Below are positions 11,501 to 22,149 of a DNA stretch of 62,000 nucleotides, piece after piece; position 1 is the first letter of the stretch; each line of letters starts with the position of its first letter. The DNA is taken from positions 2,346,874 to 2,408,873 of the forward strand of contig RPFO01000188.1 in assembly GCA_009746045.1 (NCBI GenBank), written 5' to 3'. The stretch comes from Mesostigma viride (Eukaryota > Streptophyta > Mesostigmatophyceae > Mesostigmatales > Mesostigmataceae). The notes beneath the pieces were generated by a model. It saw only the letters and a program-made list of their open reading frames with translations. It was not told the origin of the DNA and made no database searches. A program made the position numbers and the translations under genes.

Positions 11501-12175
11501 GGACCTGAGTTGAGAGGCATGTGGGCCTGGTTTGCCAGCATCTGTGGTCCGTCTTTGATGGTCCATAGCAGAATGCCTGATGAGGTGCTTGAGGATGAGA
11601 AGCCTCGAGTCATAGCCCGGTTGGTGGAGAGTACCCCTGATCTGATTTTGTCTGGGATTGACTTTGCCCAGCCTATCACCTTGGAGATCTTTGTTGACAG
11701 TTCCATGGATGCTCGCCAGGTTACCAAGGTCAGGGGGAGATCTGCTGCTCTGTTTGCTTTTTATCAGAGCAGGGCAAGTTTGTTCAGCTGGTACAGCAGA
11801 CTGCAGAAGAGGGTCTGTATCAGTTCAGATGTGGCAGAATGCAGGGCCATATGCGAGGGGATCCAGTCCAGCCTGTACATAAAGGAGTTAATGCTGGAGC
11901 TGGCTTCAGTTACCCCTTGGACCTTGCAGATGGAGACGTTGTTGCTAACAGACAGCATGGGTATGGTCCAGTTTGTTCACAAGCAGCTGGCCAGAAGCCG
12001 GGACCTGGATTATTTGTTGCTGAAGGAGTTGGCCAGTTTGGTTGACTTGAAGCATATCCCTGGCGAGGAGAACCCTGCTGATGCATTGACAAAGCTGCCA
12101 CACAAGGCCCCAGCCCAGTACAATGTACTGAGGAAGCTCATGAATGCTGACTGTCAAGTCGGTCTATCTGTCTAA
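8585..12175 (+). CDS. Copia-like Pol polyprotein: integrase, protease, RT, RNase H
   Basis: About 1197 codons are in the same frame as gag, after one TGA. No ATG is needed if the stop is read through; a GTG lies at 8618. Positions from 8618: degenerate HHCC zinc region near 128 (HTMFGHA, then ACKC); integrase core with Asp in VQVDI (~188), Asp in LQCDI (~241) and Glu in QQGVVERA (~272); retropepsin-like domain with DTNAQVSVMG (~521) and VILGQNFLG (~584); RT with DFKRAFL (~787), LEGLRSSPIIW (~835) and LHGDD (~882); RNase H with FVDSSMD, SSDVAECRA, LLTDSMG and ENPADALTKLP. Catalytic residues other than the DTG glycine look intact. The protease is normally upstream of integrase in copia elements. 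Confidence 0.9.
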   Translation, partial: LEPAHIPEPWRVPPGVCNVAASDSSEGQPHALVKEPIGHDGASLVTTESMPAVAAVVTRQRARHGGAEPEVGPGDVDPGGSQKHSDRAGLAQDGQDEDRAGDSLTGTTLVPPVHKGSVHTLSANNDNKRFSLLYDIASRLHTMFGHAAQSLQVARRLGGSELYSICQQVAQACKCRLVARKPKQSHARTPILQPGHVQVDIQRIRGLKLLVAVDRYTKYKTLEILPDMEKPTLIAALKLTRSRYPGLELLQCDIQFECCENLPEFPELLITPRESHGQQGVVERAIQEIKTVLLVERIPRTSSAIVTSAWLRSVEDRLNLRTPMFFGDIAINPLMLHTRMLPADAEQAWKEKLEAKFLKLRQKDKGWSVLEPNVGQQVVVWKEPSFPGKRGSWHDGVVTRVEAAGHKCWVAIDGSQAVHRLSWSKIRPRGGNQGDLFQVPAGVQGGGDVELPDQGATAVSSPQGDPGPAPGVPSHTVVGQAGGQAAPPERPDTRPRGVRLSDIVQALQRAKKEPKVSKLVQLDEPEVAAMEIDTNAQVSVMGPQHTGELLVGEPSCPWVSDFSGRTHLRVLGEVTAPVMGVDVTFLVLEDYDGPVILGQNFLGNPGISIRATALRRDGWGMIPLENFRTTFPVRCRAKPVKGVKWDEGEVPPAASLVIPAVLHPSSIGITHRSLAAHSPLTYDQLVQEMSSPTLFEAWKLAFSKALEEWLQFECAAPTDRRPPASRKLALRFVLKRKVVDEVSVPHVRPVLNEYHGTGSLPGEELYTPGMLHDTWRILLCLYVGLLNRGAAMSSVLLDFKRAFLKSDPEVARRVWKQDEPYCVEVPAIWKLELHQQFLVILKGLEGLRSSPIIWRLTLQEALISECGLRVSSVDPCLLLAQWEGLPVYASLHGDDLHLLAPTTWLKKFIPVISGKFSLGKELWQEPNKPVVFCGMQATLFRRDGEWSIRLQAGGDYKQTIVKALPEKITQAAGPELRGMWAWFASICGPSLMVHSRMPDEVLEDEKPRVIARLVESTPDLILSGIDFAQPITLEIFVDSSMDARQVTKVRGRSAALFAFYQSRASLFSWYSRLQKRVCISSDVAECRAICEGIQSSLYIKELMLELASVTPWTLQMETLLLTDSMGMVQFVHKQLARSRDLDYLLLKELASLVDLKHIPGEENPADALTKLPHKAPAQYNVLRKLMNADCQVGLSV

Positions 12176-12963
12176 AAGCTGAGAGCTGGGTGCTTAAGTC
12201 TCTGGATATCAGGCTGGGAGCTTGATTGTACATAATCCTGAGCACACCTTGAGGGGTGAGACATGTCTCTGGTGTGGGAATGTCTGACATTGTCTCTGAT
12301 GGAGAGATGTCTATCTGGGGTTTTCATCTCAGTCTGAGGTTTCCCCAGATCTGTGGTTTGTGGGCGGGGTTCGATTCCCTGGTGCCGTCTTAAGGCGGAG
12401 TTTCACGGACTGGCTGACCCATCCACCATGCTGGTGAGGTGGCGACAGGTCCCCTGATTTTCCACGGTTGGAACGAGTATAGGAGCTTGTGTTTTGCATG
12501 TGCTTCGCGTAGATGTTGTGTCTGGTTCGATAAGGGGCAGCAGACCGGCGCCGACTCCCGTCTGGGGGTCAGCAATGTTTTCTGATGAGCTGTTGTGGGT
12601 GATCTGTGGGGTTTCGCCTAAGGTCCTGAAGGTTGTACATACTTCTCAAGTTCTTAGCTGAACACCTATGGGCTGCCACAGTTGGCCAACCTCTTGTACA
12701 TGGGTAACACAACGAGCCTCCCGTGAAGGGATAGGGACTCATTGTAATTTGTTTGTGCTCCTGAACCAGTATGGGTGCTATGTACATATAATAAGGAATC
12801 CAAGCTGACTGTCATGCCCAGTGGGTTGTGACTTGTAGTCGGGGAGGATGTCCAGGAATCCAAGCTGGCTGTCATGCCCAGTGGGTTGTGACTTGTAGTC
12901 GGGGAGGATGTCCAGTACCCATTGTGTGTGTTTGTATGTAGACTTGTGTGAGCTGCTACAGCT
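12176..12963 (+). other. Copia 3' untranslated region
   Basis: No gene is visible between the pol stop and the polypurine tract. The region holds a two-copy 60-bp tandem duplication at 12794-12913. Confidence 0.6.
12794..12913 (+). repeat. Two-copy 60-bp tandem duplication
   Basis: Units 12794-12853 and 12854-12913 both begin AGGAATCCAAGCTG and differ at one position by eye. They are inside the copia internal region. Confidence 0.9.
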
Positions 12964-12982
12964 CAAGAAAAGAAAGGATTGG
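12964..12982 (+). other. Polypurine tract of the copia element
   Basis: A purine-rich run containing AAGAAAAGAAAGGATTGG lies directly against the 3' LTR start, as needed for plus-strand priming. Confidence 0.8.
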
Positions 12983-13681
12983 AGTTAACGCCAAGCGCAT
13001 TGGCGTGATCCTGATTCGGCATATCTCTGCGATTCCAGCGGCACCGGAACGAGTTCATTCCGACAAGTATCAAGAAAGTTATGGCGTTCCGACTTCCCGG
13101 TCGCGCGCGAGCGCGAGCCGGCTGTTCTTCTAAGTCGGACGTGAATATTTGCCGACGGCATATGGGGTCGACAGTAATTCCTGGGCTGACAGGAATTAGG
13201 TGCTGTACCTACGACGGTATTGGATTAATACGTCGTACGCAGGAAATAGGAACCTTAACCTGTGGTCTGTTGGTACCGCAGGCTTAGTCCTGGACTTCTA
13301 GGTGCAGATGCAATAATCACTGTGGTGACTGTACTCTGTGGTCACTGTGCCTGTATGGCAGACCTACTGTATAGGAACTGGGCGCTGTACAGGTAGTGAA
13401 TACTGTACTGGGAGTGTTATTACTGAGCATACCTCTTAGGTTGCTCAGGACTAGCAAGCACAGTGCACAAGTATATAAACAATAGGCCAGTGCCATTTGG
13501 GCAGATCTCTTGCGAGCCTGCCTCACGTGTTGTGCCTTGACTTGGCAAGCGCGTGTACAAGCCTCAAGTGTGTGAGCGCTGTAACATTATCCAATTTAAC
13601 AAAGCTCCGTTTCCAACCATATTCACACATTGCTGCATTGCAACCATATCCTTCACATTGCGTTTGCTAGGAACGTTAACT
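12983..13681 (+). repeat. 3' LTR of the copia-like element
   Basis: This 699-bp copy of 5594-6289 ends exactly before the resumed GC-rich repeat. Confidence 0.93.
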
Positions 13682-14284
13682 CCCCCCCCGGCCCCTCAGC
13701 GAGGGCCGGCCACGTGGATGCGATGGCGGATCCGTCCCCCGCCCCCCCCGCCCCCGTGAAAATGTCGCGAGACAACTTTAAAGCCATTAAAGATGCCAGC
13801 GAGTGAATGCCAATAGTATCCCGCAACTAAAGCCGAACGCGAAGGATTCAACTCAACCAATTAACGAAAATAAAGTATGGCGAAAAGACGAAAGCCGTCA
13901 AGCCGACCGTCATTCTAGTAGGCACTACCCACTTTCGACGTTCCGGCAGGTGGCAAGTCGAGCCGACTGCTATTGGAGACCGCAACTAAAGCCGAACGCG
14001 AAGGATTCCGGGTAAATGGGTATTTTTATTAACCAATAGGAATAGCCGAACGCGAATGATTCAACTCAACCAAACTAAAATAAAGTACGGCGAAAATACG
14101 AAAGCCGTCAAGCTCACCGTCTCTCTAGTAGGCGACCCAGTTTCGATGAGTCGACAGGTGCCAAGTCGCAAAGGTTCAACCAACTACGCGCCAGTCAAGC
14201 TCGATCGAGTCGCTAACGTCAAAATGTCGCGAGACGACTTTAAAGCCATTAAAGATGCCAGCGAGTGAACGCCAATAGTATCCC
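13682..14284. repeat. Unclassified two-copy repeat next to the copia insertion
   Basis: After the rest of the GC-rich unit, two related segments appear. One core (AAAATGTCGCGAGAC... ending GCCAATAGTATCCC) is at 13757-13822 and 14220-14284. Another (GCCGAACGCGAA... ACGAAAGCCGTCAAGC) is at 13831-13915 and 14046-14125. The second copy has an open frame ending MSRDDFKAIKDASE, but the protein is not recognisable. It may be the end of an undescribed repeat family. Confidence 0.5.
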
Positions 14285-14684
14285 ACCGAAAATATTGATC
14301 TCCGTCTGCCGCCCAAGATACGGCGTCTTCGGTCCTACCACGAACGGAAGCCTGTACGATCTCCAAAGTCGGTCGACTTTCGCCCAACGGGAACGGCGCC
14401 AAGGACAGACGTCGACCACGAGGACCCCTGAAAAAGACCGGAAAAGTACGGAAAACGTACGGAGATCCGCCACAGAATGCTCGATGGTCTTTCATCATAT
14501 GTTTAGATACTAATTGCACTAAGTAAATTGGGCAGATACGTCCACCACAGACAGTACGTTGGGCAGATACGTCGCAGTGAGCCCCATGCAAGTGCAAAGT
14601 TCCCTTACAAAAGGTAGCAACTTTCGCATGAGGCGGCCTGGATGATTGTTACGATCTGTCACTGTAAACTTTTCAAGTTACTGG
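14285..14684. other. No gene seen
   Basis: Short frames only. A small duplication of TTGGGCAGATACGTC occurs near 14529 and 14559. Confidence 0.5.
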
Positions 14685-15349
14685 AGTTAGCATATTGGGG
14701 CACCAATGTGCTAGTTGGATGCAGGATGAGGAGACCTTTCTAACGCCGTGCTGACTGCCTGAAACAGACAAGGGACGTGAGAGTTATCAGGTCCCGAAGT
14801 CCTGCCGACCGGCGGCGGCGGCAGTGCACACCGAGGCCGCAGTGGACAGGACACGTGGCAGGCAGGGCCTGCACAGGCTTAGCCTGGACCAGCACGTGAC
14901 TCAGGTCCATGGAGGCTAAGGGCGCAACGGTCCGGCGACTAAGTAGAGACCAGTAGGCCAGTCGCGGGCTCTGCAAGGATGCGCATCCGTGCAGAGCTGT
15001 GACAGGAACTGGTGATACCTAGTCGCGGAATGTCAGAGATCCTTAACGCTGCCTGCAGCAAGGATGCAAGGTAGCGGTAAGAAGAGCTCTGGCAAGGTAG
15101 CGGTGCACTGTGCGAAGCCGATGGGCGATGCCTTAGGGCACGATGGAAATGAGGTAACATAAAGCTATGGCCTAAGGCAGGTCAAGGCAGTTCTTTGCCG
15201 ACGCACCGTGGTTGTCACTTGGAGTGAGCAAGCCAGCGAGAGCGTTACCTGGGGCGAGGAGCAAAGGTTGCAAGCTACGCGACCTAGGTCCTAACAGTTG
15301 CGACAAGGACCAGGAGCTCACGGCAGCTGCCTGGCCGGCGTCGCTAAAT
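14685..15349 (+). repeat. 5' LTR of the TRIM-like element
   Basis: Begins AGTTAGCATATTGG and ends GTCGCTAAAT. No convincing TATA box is seen. Confidence 0.9.
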
Positions 15350-15715
15350 CGTATTATTGAATGAAAAGGAAGGGGAATGGTTGTGAGCGGGCGCCTCTGA
15401 TACGGGCGCCTGTGATAACTGGAAAGGACAATAATACGTATCATAACTTCCTCTGTCCAACTTCAGCTGCCTGGATGTAGAGACCTCACTTTTCTCCTCA
15501 ACCAGGTTCCCAAAAGAAAGGGTTGGGGGCTGACATCTGGGTCAGGGCTGGGCCTTGGAACCAATGTTGGCTCTGGACTAATCTTTGGGTAAAACCTCAA
15601 GTTCCAAAAGAAGGGCAGCCCTGGCCTCTGGGAGAGGTCAGGAGTCTGTGGCATGAGTGAGCATGGCTGATTGGAATCTCAGGCTGGTCCAGCCTCCAAA
15701 ACAAGAAAGGGTTGG

Positions 15716-16380
15716 AGTTAGCATATTGGGGCACCAATGTGCTAGTTGGATGCAGGATGAGGAGACCTTTCTAACGCCGTGCTGACTGCCTGAAACAGAC
15801 AAGGGACGTGAGAGTTATCAGGTCCCGAAGTCCTGCCGACCGGCGGCGGCGGCAGTGCACACCGAGGCCGCAGTGGACAGGACACGTGGCAGGCAGGGCC
15901 TGCACAGGCTTAGCCTGGACCAGCACGTGACTCAGGTCCATGGAGGCTAAGGGCGCAACGGTCCGGCGACTAAGTAGAGACCAGTAGGCCAGTCGCGGGC
16001 TCTGCAAGGATGCGCATCCGTGCAGAGCTGTGACAGGAACTGGTGATACCTAGTCGCGGAATGTCAGAGATCCTTAACGCTGCCTGCAGCAAGGATGCAA
16101 GGTAGCGGTAAGAAGAGCTCTGGCAAGGTAGCGGTGCACTGTGCGAAGCCGATGGGCGATGCCTTAGGGCACGATGGAAATGAGGTAACATAAAGCTATG
16201 GCCTAAGGCAGGTCAAGGCAGTTCTTTGCCGACGCACCGTGGTTGTCACTTGGAGTGAGCAAGCCAGCGAGAGCGTTACCTGGGGCGAGGAGCAAAGGTT
16301 GCAAGCTACGCGACCTAGGTCCTAACAGTTGCGACAAGGACCAGGAGCTCACGGCAGCTGCCTGGCCGGCGTCGCTAAAT
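15716..16380 (+). repeat. 3' LTR of the TRIM-like element
   Basis: Same length and same sequence by eye as 14685-15349, which indicates a very recent insertion. Confidence 0.9.
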
Positions 16381-16385
16381 ACTGG

Positions 16386-17805
16386 TAATGTGCACGGGCG
16401 CGCGGAATCTCTATAATATATACAAGGCGGGGGGGGCTCCGGCCCCCCCGACCCCCCTGGCGGGTGTCCCGGGGTTGGACCCGGCAGGGAGGCTAGAGCA
16501 CGGTGGTGAAGCTAGCCGAGACGGGCGCACAGTGCATGGCGGCGAGGGATGCGAACAGATAGGAAACCATGGCTATGACCCAAAACCAACTCAGGCTTGC
16601 GTCTACCCAGCTAAATTAAATCAGATAGGTAGGGACGCGCTGGAACTTCGGCGGTTATCCGAGAAAGCCACCATCGCAGATACTTTTTCATGGCTGCCTT
16701 GCGGAAGGCAGGTGATCGCGTTTGGGGATTAGCGTAGGCGAGGTGCGAAAATGGGGTAGACAGTTTCGTGGTGGCGATGGACAGGTTCCTTTCCCGCATG
16801 GGAGGGTGTGGCTTGAAACACGACTTGAAAAAAGAGGAGTCGCATGATTCTCAATTTCTCATATATTTTGATTTCATCAACATACATACTACAATTCTTA
16901 AAAGGCAGCCTCAACACAAATTTAGCTAACACTCTTTCGAACGGCTTTTGGCTCCGGCCAGCCACTCAGCGGCGCGACTTTCAGTCCGCTTGACGAATGA
17001 GCTGCGCGAAATTTCATCGCGACCAATCACGAAAAAGTCAAACCACGGCATCCATATTATGAGGGTTTTTGTGCGTTACATCCACATGAGCCATTTGGCA
17101 CATGTCCGTATGCCCAGATTGCTCCTATACTAGAAAACTCTGCGATGTCCTGTGTTCGCGAGCTCCAGATATATAACCGTCGCAAACTTTTGGGCTGTTG
17201 GACCAAACTTTTTGTTGGGGAAATCCCGTTACAAACGCGCAGGAAGCTCACACGTGGATTTTCCTCTGCTCCACCGCCTGTAAGCGATTTTTCCCTGCTG
17301 TCTGCAGGGTTGGCGAGGTCACTCATCCCCGCGGCCCGCGCGCATCGCGCTCCCGTGCAGGGGTAGCAGTCAATCTGGAGCTTGAACTCCGCAAGTAGTT
17401 CGCGAGCTCCGTCCACTGCGCGGTTGCGCAATGTGTCCCTATGTAGCAATGTACATATTATATTGTATTTTTGCAACTTCAACGAAAATTGGTTGCGCAT
17501 GCAGACTTCAGGCGCCAAGGCACTCTTCATCGTACGTCTGATCGTGAGGTACCGGGTTCGAGCCTTCATAGGCCTTGCCTTTCTTTCGTTTTTTTTTTTC
17601 TTCACCCTTTTGCCAACCTCCATGAATCTTGTGGTCGAAACCCTAAAGCTAGCGCGCGCTCCTTGGCGAGGCTAGCGCCACTTGGCCCTCGGCGGCGGTA
17701 CGTGACCAGTGTCACGCAATTCCTAGCCGGGGCTCCCTGGCCGGGGACCTGCCACAAAAAGTACGATCGAGCTCTAATGTCGCGGGCGAAGCCCGCAAAA
17801 CTTGT
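16386..17805. other. No gene seen
   Basis: Contains a C/G-rich patch (16428-16470) and a T-run near 17588-17600. Open frames here have no recognisable domain. A B-box-like GGGTTCGAGCC near 17557 has no matching tRNA stems. Confidence 0.5.
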
Positions 17806-17819
17806 TTCAGTATATATTT
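17806..17819. repeat. LINE target-site duplication, 3' side
   Basis: TTCAGTATATATTT, identical to 19845-19858. Confidence 0.85.
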
Positions 17820-19844
17820 TATAAAAATATAATTACTTACAGCAGAGTGAAATCACTCAAACCAAAGCAAACGCCCAGCTATAAACCTATATACAGAGCC
17901 ATGTCAAAGCTCTATACTACGATAAGACCAATGGAAACGCCTAACGGGAGGAACCTAATAGCCCTGCTGCACCGCAAAATCAGCCCGCGTACGGCGGAGC
18001 ATGATATCAGCCATGGCCCGAGTCAGCGCCACCGACAAGCGCTGACGCCAATATGACGTCCAGGTCCGCGCCGACCATGGGGCCCGCTGGCCCTCCAGGT
18101 CCAGCCGGTCCTCCCGGAGCCGGCAACACTCCTTGAAGAAGGCGGAGGTCAGGGGCCCCATGGCCCCAAACTCCTCCAGGACAAAGGGCACCACACGATG
18201 GTGCCCGACGTCGCCGTAGGCCAGTAGCTTGGCCCGCTCCGCCCGGTCAGCCGTGTAACCTGCCATGAGGGAGGCCCCAGTCACGTGGCTAAGAGCCAAG
18301 GGCCGCGCCACCGAAACGTCAATAAGCAGATGCCGGCCATGCACCCCCCTCAAAGTCCAGCACCACGATCGATGTCAGGCCGGTGGTTGGGGGAATAGAA
18401 GGCAGCCCCTTCCGCATCCTCGGACCGGATGTTCGCGTGGGGGAAAACCGACCGAACCATGGCGAGCACCACCGTCAGGAGGACAGTGTGCAAATACAAA
18501 TACCAATTCGGATTCTGTTGGCCCCCCATGCAGGCAAGGTAGTGAGTCCCCGTGGGATCCAGCGGCTGCCCACAGCTAGCACAAGGCCGCCCGGCCGGAA
18601 CAAGAGGCTGCGGGGCAAATAGCTGGTGCCGGAGCGCCACCGAGTAGTGGCTGGGAGCTAAGGCGAATGGGGGGGCCATGGGAAGAGCACGAAGGTACGC
18701 CGAGCCCACACTCCGCAAGGAAAGCGAGAACAGCCACGCACGTCCCTGGGCGTTGAGGTCCGCGAAAAGAGCCATCCAATCAGCCGTGTGCAGAATACCC
18801 GCGTAGGTTTTCTGGTGTTTATCGATGACGCGAGCAGGGAATGCGGCGGCGGGAGATTGAACGGAGGCGACCGAGGGAGTGCCGCGAGGGAGGTGGCGCT
18901 GTACCGCCTGAGCGGCACGGACGGGAGAACAGGTCTGCTGGATCTCAGCATAGGCCTCCTGGATGGCGGTGACGAAGGGCAAAGGGCTGCTGGGGTCCAG
19001 GAGGTCAGGCGCTGCCGTTGCCAAAAGGGGCAGGAGCCGGCAGCTTTCCGCCCACGACTGAGCGACGGAGCCCAAAAATGCTGCTGGGGCCAGCCGGGCG
19101 GCACGAGTCAGACCACAGCCACCCATCCGTGCAGGCAGGGAGGCAATGCGAATAGCATGTGGCGGGAGGTCGGGGCCCGGGACCAGCTGCGCCAAGACCG
19201 ACTGGATGCGTTCGTCGTGGCCCTCGGCGGCCAGCCGGACCTGAGCCGGAAGAGCGCCCCGGAGCCAGTGAACGACGCGAGGGTGAGCGCAAAACCACAG
19301 AAGCAGACCCTTGGTCTGCGAATCATGAAGGCGCGCAATCAAGGGCAGTACCTCAGTGCTTGCCTCAAGGGCGGCCCGCAGAGCATGATTCGATGACAAA
19401 CTCGGGGTCGCCAACCGGAATGCCGAGGACATCCAACCCATGGAGGCGCTCGTCCCGGCCCAAGAGCTGGGGCGGAAAGCCGGAGCAATCACCTTGGGGC
19501 GAGTACACCGCGCACTTGGCCAGGGCCGGTCAACTGGAGGTTGATGTCGGCCACCGCGGTCTGCAGTGCCAGCAGAGCCGCGGTGGTGTCCGGCACAGGG
19601 CCCAGGAGGTAGATATCATCCAAGTAGGCCTGGATAGCGACCGCCGGGTGGGCAGCATGGACCGCTTGGAGGCAACCCTGGAGGGGGGCGGCAAAGTACA
19701 GGGGTCCCAGGGGATCCCCTTGCTGGGTGCCCGACCGCGACAGCAGGCCGCCGCGAGTGCCGTCCTCCATGATGTGAACCAGTTGCATGGCCGGGCTGGC
19801 CGTAGCACACGGCTGTCCAAGCGTACAAGTCCTCGAAGGACTGC
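17820..19844 (-). mobile_element. 5'-truncated LINE with RT end, zinc knuckle and RLE-like endonuclease
   Basis: On the minus strand, 19788-19489 carries an RT core (RSGTQQGDPLGPLYFA, then AYLDDIYLLG). 19492-18350 continues with an arginine/alanine-rich linker and a C-terminal knuckle CASCGQPLDPTGTHYLAC. An RPDI motif and, in another frame (18353-17955), HLLIDVSVARPL follow. RPD with a downstream D-V resembles the restriction-like endonuclease of R2, NeSL and Dualen-type LINEs. Frameshifts near 19790, 19490 and 18355 make it dead. Exact 14-bp flanks TTCAGTATATATTT (17806-17819 and 19845-19858) are the target duplication. Confidence 0.88.
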
Positions 19845-19858
19845 TTCAGTATATATTT
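19845..19858. repeat. LINE target-site duplication, 5' side
   Basis: TTCAGTATATATTT, identical to 17806-17819, directly at the truncation point of the RT domain. Confidence 0.85.
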
Positions 19859-22140
19859 GATTGTACACTTCCTGGAGGGGACTCGCGGATGCCAAGTTGG
19901 GGGTGTCCGCTGTTGAAGATTTGAAAATGGCTACATGCAAGTGGATTGTATATAATAATGTTCTGAGAGCTTTTCAGTATTTGGTATGTCTTCAGAATCC
20001 GTTTGTTTTGATTGGAGTGTCAATTGTTGTTTACCAGACGGTTGGTGTGGAATTGAGGTGGCTCGTTGTTGTGGCTGCAGGGACATGTTGAGAGAATCGT
20101 ATGCATTATAAGTTGAAACATGCATTGGTTGAAAGGATTATATGCGAGTGCAAGCGACCACGTAGCTTGCCAAACAAAAGGGCAGAAAGGTCAAAAACGT
20201 GCCCTACTTGTCGTCATGAATACCAGTGGCGCCACAAGTGGCACAGACGATCTTCTCGGTTGGCTTGGTCACATTCTCTGGCCACGTCAACGGCATCCTC
20301 CAAAACGTGCTCATCAAGGGCACCACGATCGAGCCTCATCAACCTCCCTTTGCGTCATCATGCGCGCCTCATCATCAGCGCCCTCATCAACTCCACCCGC
20401 CAAGAGCAAGATCAAGTGCGCTTGCATTTGCTCCAGCGACGATATCTGGCAACAAATAGCACAAGAGAATGCGAATCATCAGACGCAATCAACATGTACA
20501 CACGCCCGCCTCCCTAAACGCCGAAAAGCATAAACACATAATCAATCAGGAAGCACCACTGCATGCCTGTCCATTCACATGCAAATGCAGCACTCCGAAA
20601 TACCGTTTCGTCAACATCATCAGTAAAGGAGACGGCCGGCTGCCCCCTCAAAAATGCCAACGCCAATTCGATAAAATTAAGACGAGGTATTCCATCAGTC
20701 CGGAAATACAACGCCTGCTCGACATACCAAGAAGAGTGACCACCGTTATAAGCAGCCATTCTCTACAGCCTCAGTCAGTCACCGTATTCCGATCAGCAAC
20801 GCTATTAAACCATCTCTGCGGAATAAATTGCACAATTGCGAACCAACCGAGTTTTCCACGCATCCTCGCACGCTTCCACATCAGAGCATGTTTTGTGCAT
20901 CAGCGCAACCGAACGCACGACAGCCTCACTCGAGGCTGCCGCAGAGTCACTGGAGTGTCCCGACCAACTCCACAGCTCATCGTGCAACTCACCATGCAAA
21001 ACTCCTACTTCCAACACCCGGTTATCAGTTCCAACACCTGTTTCTTAGTTGTGAACACCTGAAGTAATCCTAGTATGGATAGTAAAAATGGATACTAAAA
21101 TGCTTGCTTGATTCACTCGCAAAGCGTCCGTAAGTGCACTCGAGCGTTACAAAAAAACAAACCAACAAATCGCACGGTACACACGTAACGCTTCTGTCGG
21201 CACAGATATAGCACGACTTAAGGAAAAGGACACTCGTCAGCACGACAAGTTACGACACGCCATTTTGTGACCGTTTCAACACGAATTTTCGTAACCGCCA
21301 AACGCATGACACTTTTCATATGGTCACTCTTTTTTTTCTGACAACTTTGGGACCAGCAGGGATTGGCCGAGGCGCCGACGCGAAAGATTCCAGAGGACAG
21401 CATCTGACACTAGTCCAATTACCAAGCAGCACGGACCGCTACGGCTGTCGCAGGAGATCCCAAAGGTTGGCGAGGACCGGGCGGCAGACCTAATTGCATT
21501 TTAGTGTGGACTACGTACTGTAGACGGATCATTTCAGTTTATGTCAGGAGGCGCCACTCAAAATGACGAGGTCGTCTTTTCACGCCCTGGGTTCAAGACG
21601 AGGAGGCTTAGGTTTACACAGGTAATATATGGAACGGCGCAGACCTATTGATGGTCCGTTTATACCAAACACATCATCACAGCTTCATTTTATATGCGTA
21701 AAAACACACAGGCCTGGTTGTATGTTGGCACAGGAAGCTTGATCTCACCTCAAGGGCTTCTTGACATGGCTTGTAATTCATTTTGAGCTACAACCTGCAG
21801 GTGGGGGGATGTAAACCGCCACCCACTCTGGGTGCACCGACAAGTTGCACCTGCACCACCATGATGTATCATACGGCCTAAAAAGGCCTGGCATGGGGTG
21901 GAAGATTACTATTATCATTTTGATGGCTAGGCAATTGCTAGGGTGCATGGCTTCTCAGCAGAGAGCAACTCTCTGCATGGGCAAAACATGACTAAATAAA
22001 GCTATTGGCATCATCTGGTGTGGGGCTCATCATAGGAACACATGTAATCGGCTAAATAATGCTAATTCATCATATGGTATGTATGGGGCCCATAATAGGC
22101 ATACATGCTTACAATGCCACGGTGGCTATGCCTTACTATT
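19859..22140. other. No gene seen
   Basis: Frames of up to 197 codons (20469-21062) have no recognisable domain and random-looking composition. A segment near 21800-21870 (GGGGGATGTAAA..., CTGGGTGCACC, ACCATGAT) resembles 59940-60010, so a degenerate dispersed repeat may be present. Confidence 0.45.
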
Positions 22141-22149
22141 CTACACCCC

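Larger units (their letters stand above)
5594..13681 (+). mobile_element. Nearly intact copia-like LTR retrotransposon, 8.1 kb
   Basis: The two LTRs (5594-6289 and 12983-13681) differ by about two substitutions and three single-base indels, so the insertion is young. Termini are AGTTAACG...CGTTAACT, a perfect 8-bp inverted repeat. The flanks 5589-5593 and 13682-13686 are both CCCCC, consistent with a 5-bp target duplication, though the C-rich context weakens that evidence. Between the LTRs lie an upstream ORF, gag (7352-8584) and pol (8585-12175) in one orientation. A polypurine tract precedes the 3' LTR. Pol has copia-type RT and RNase H, but the protease lies between integrase and RT. Confidence 0.95.
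14685..16380 (+). mobile_element. TRIM-like non-autonomous LTR retrotransposon
   Basis: Two 665-bp LTRs (14685-15349 and 15716-16380) appear identical by eye, at a constant offset of 1031 bp. They flank only 366 bp of internal sequence with no coding capacity. A 5-bp target duplication ACTGG lies at 14680-14684 and 16381-16385. A purine run with AAGAAAGGGTTGG abuts the second LTR. The size and structure match terminal-repeat retrotransposons in miniature. It must rely on proteins of another element, and the 5-bp TSD, AGTTA start and tract sequence resemble the copia element at 5594-13681. Confidence 0.92.

Noticed and set aside
17540-17575. tRNA-like B box (GGGTTCGAGCC)
   Set aside because: Flanking bases do not form T or acceptor stems and there is no convincing A box. 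A similar weak match near 21590 was rejected for the same reason.
17057-17623. 188-codon minus-strand frame
   Set aside because: No domain recognised. The basic N-terminus derives from a T-rich run on the plus strand.
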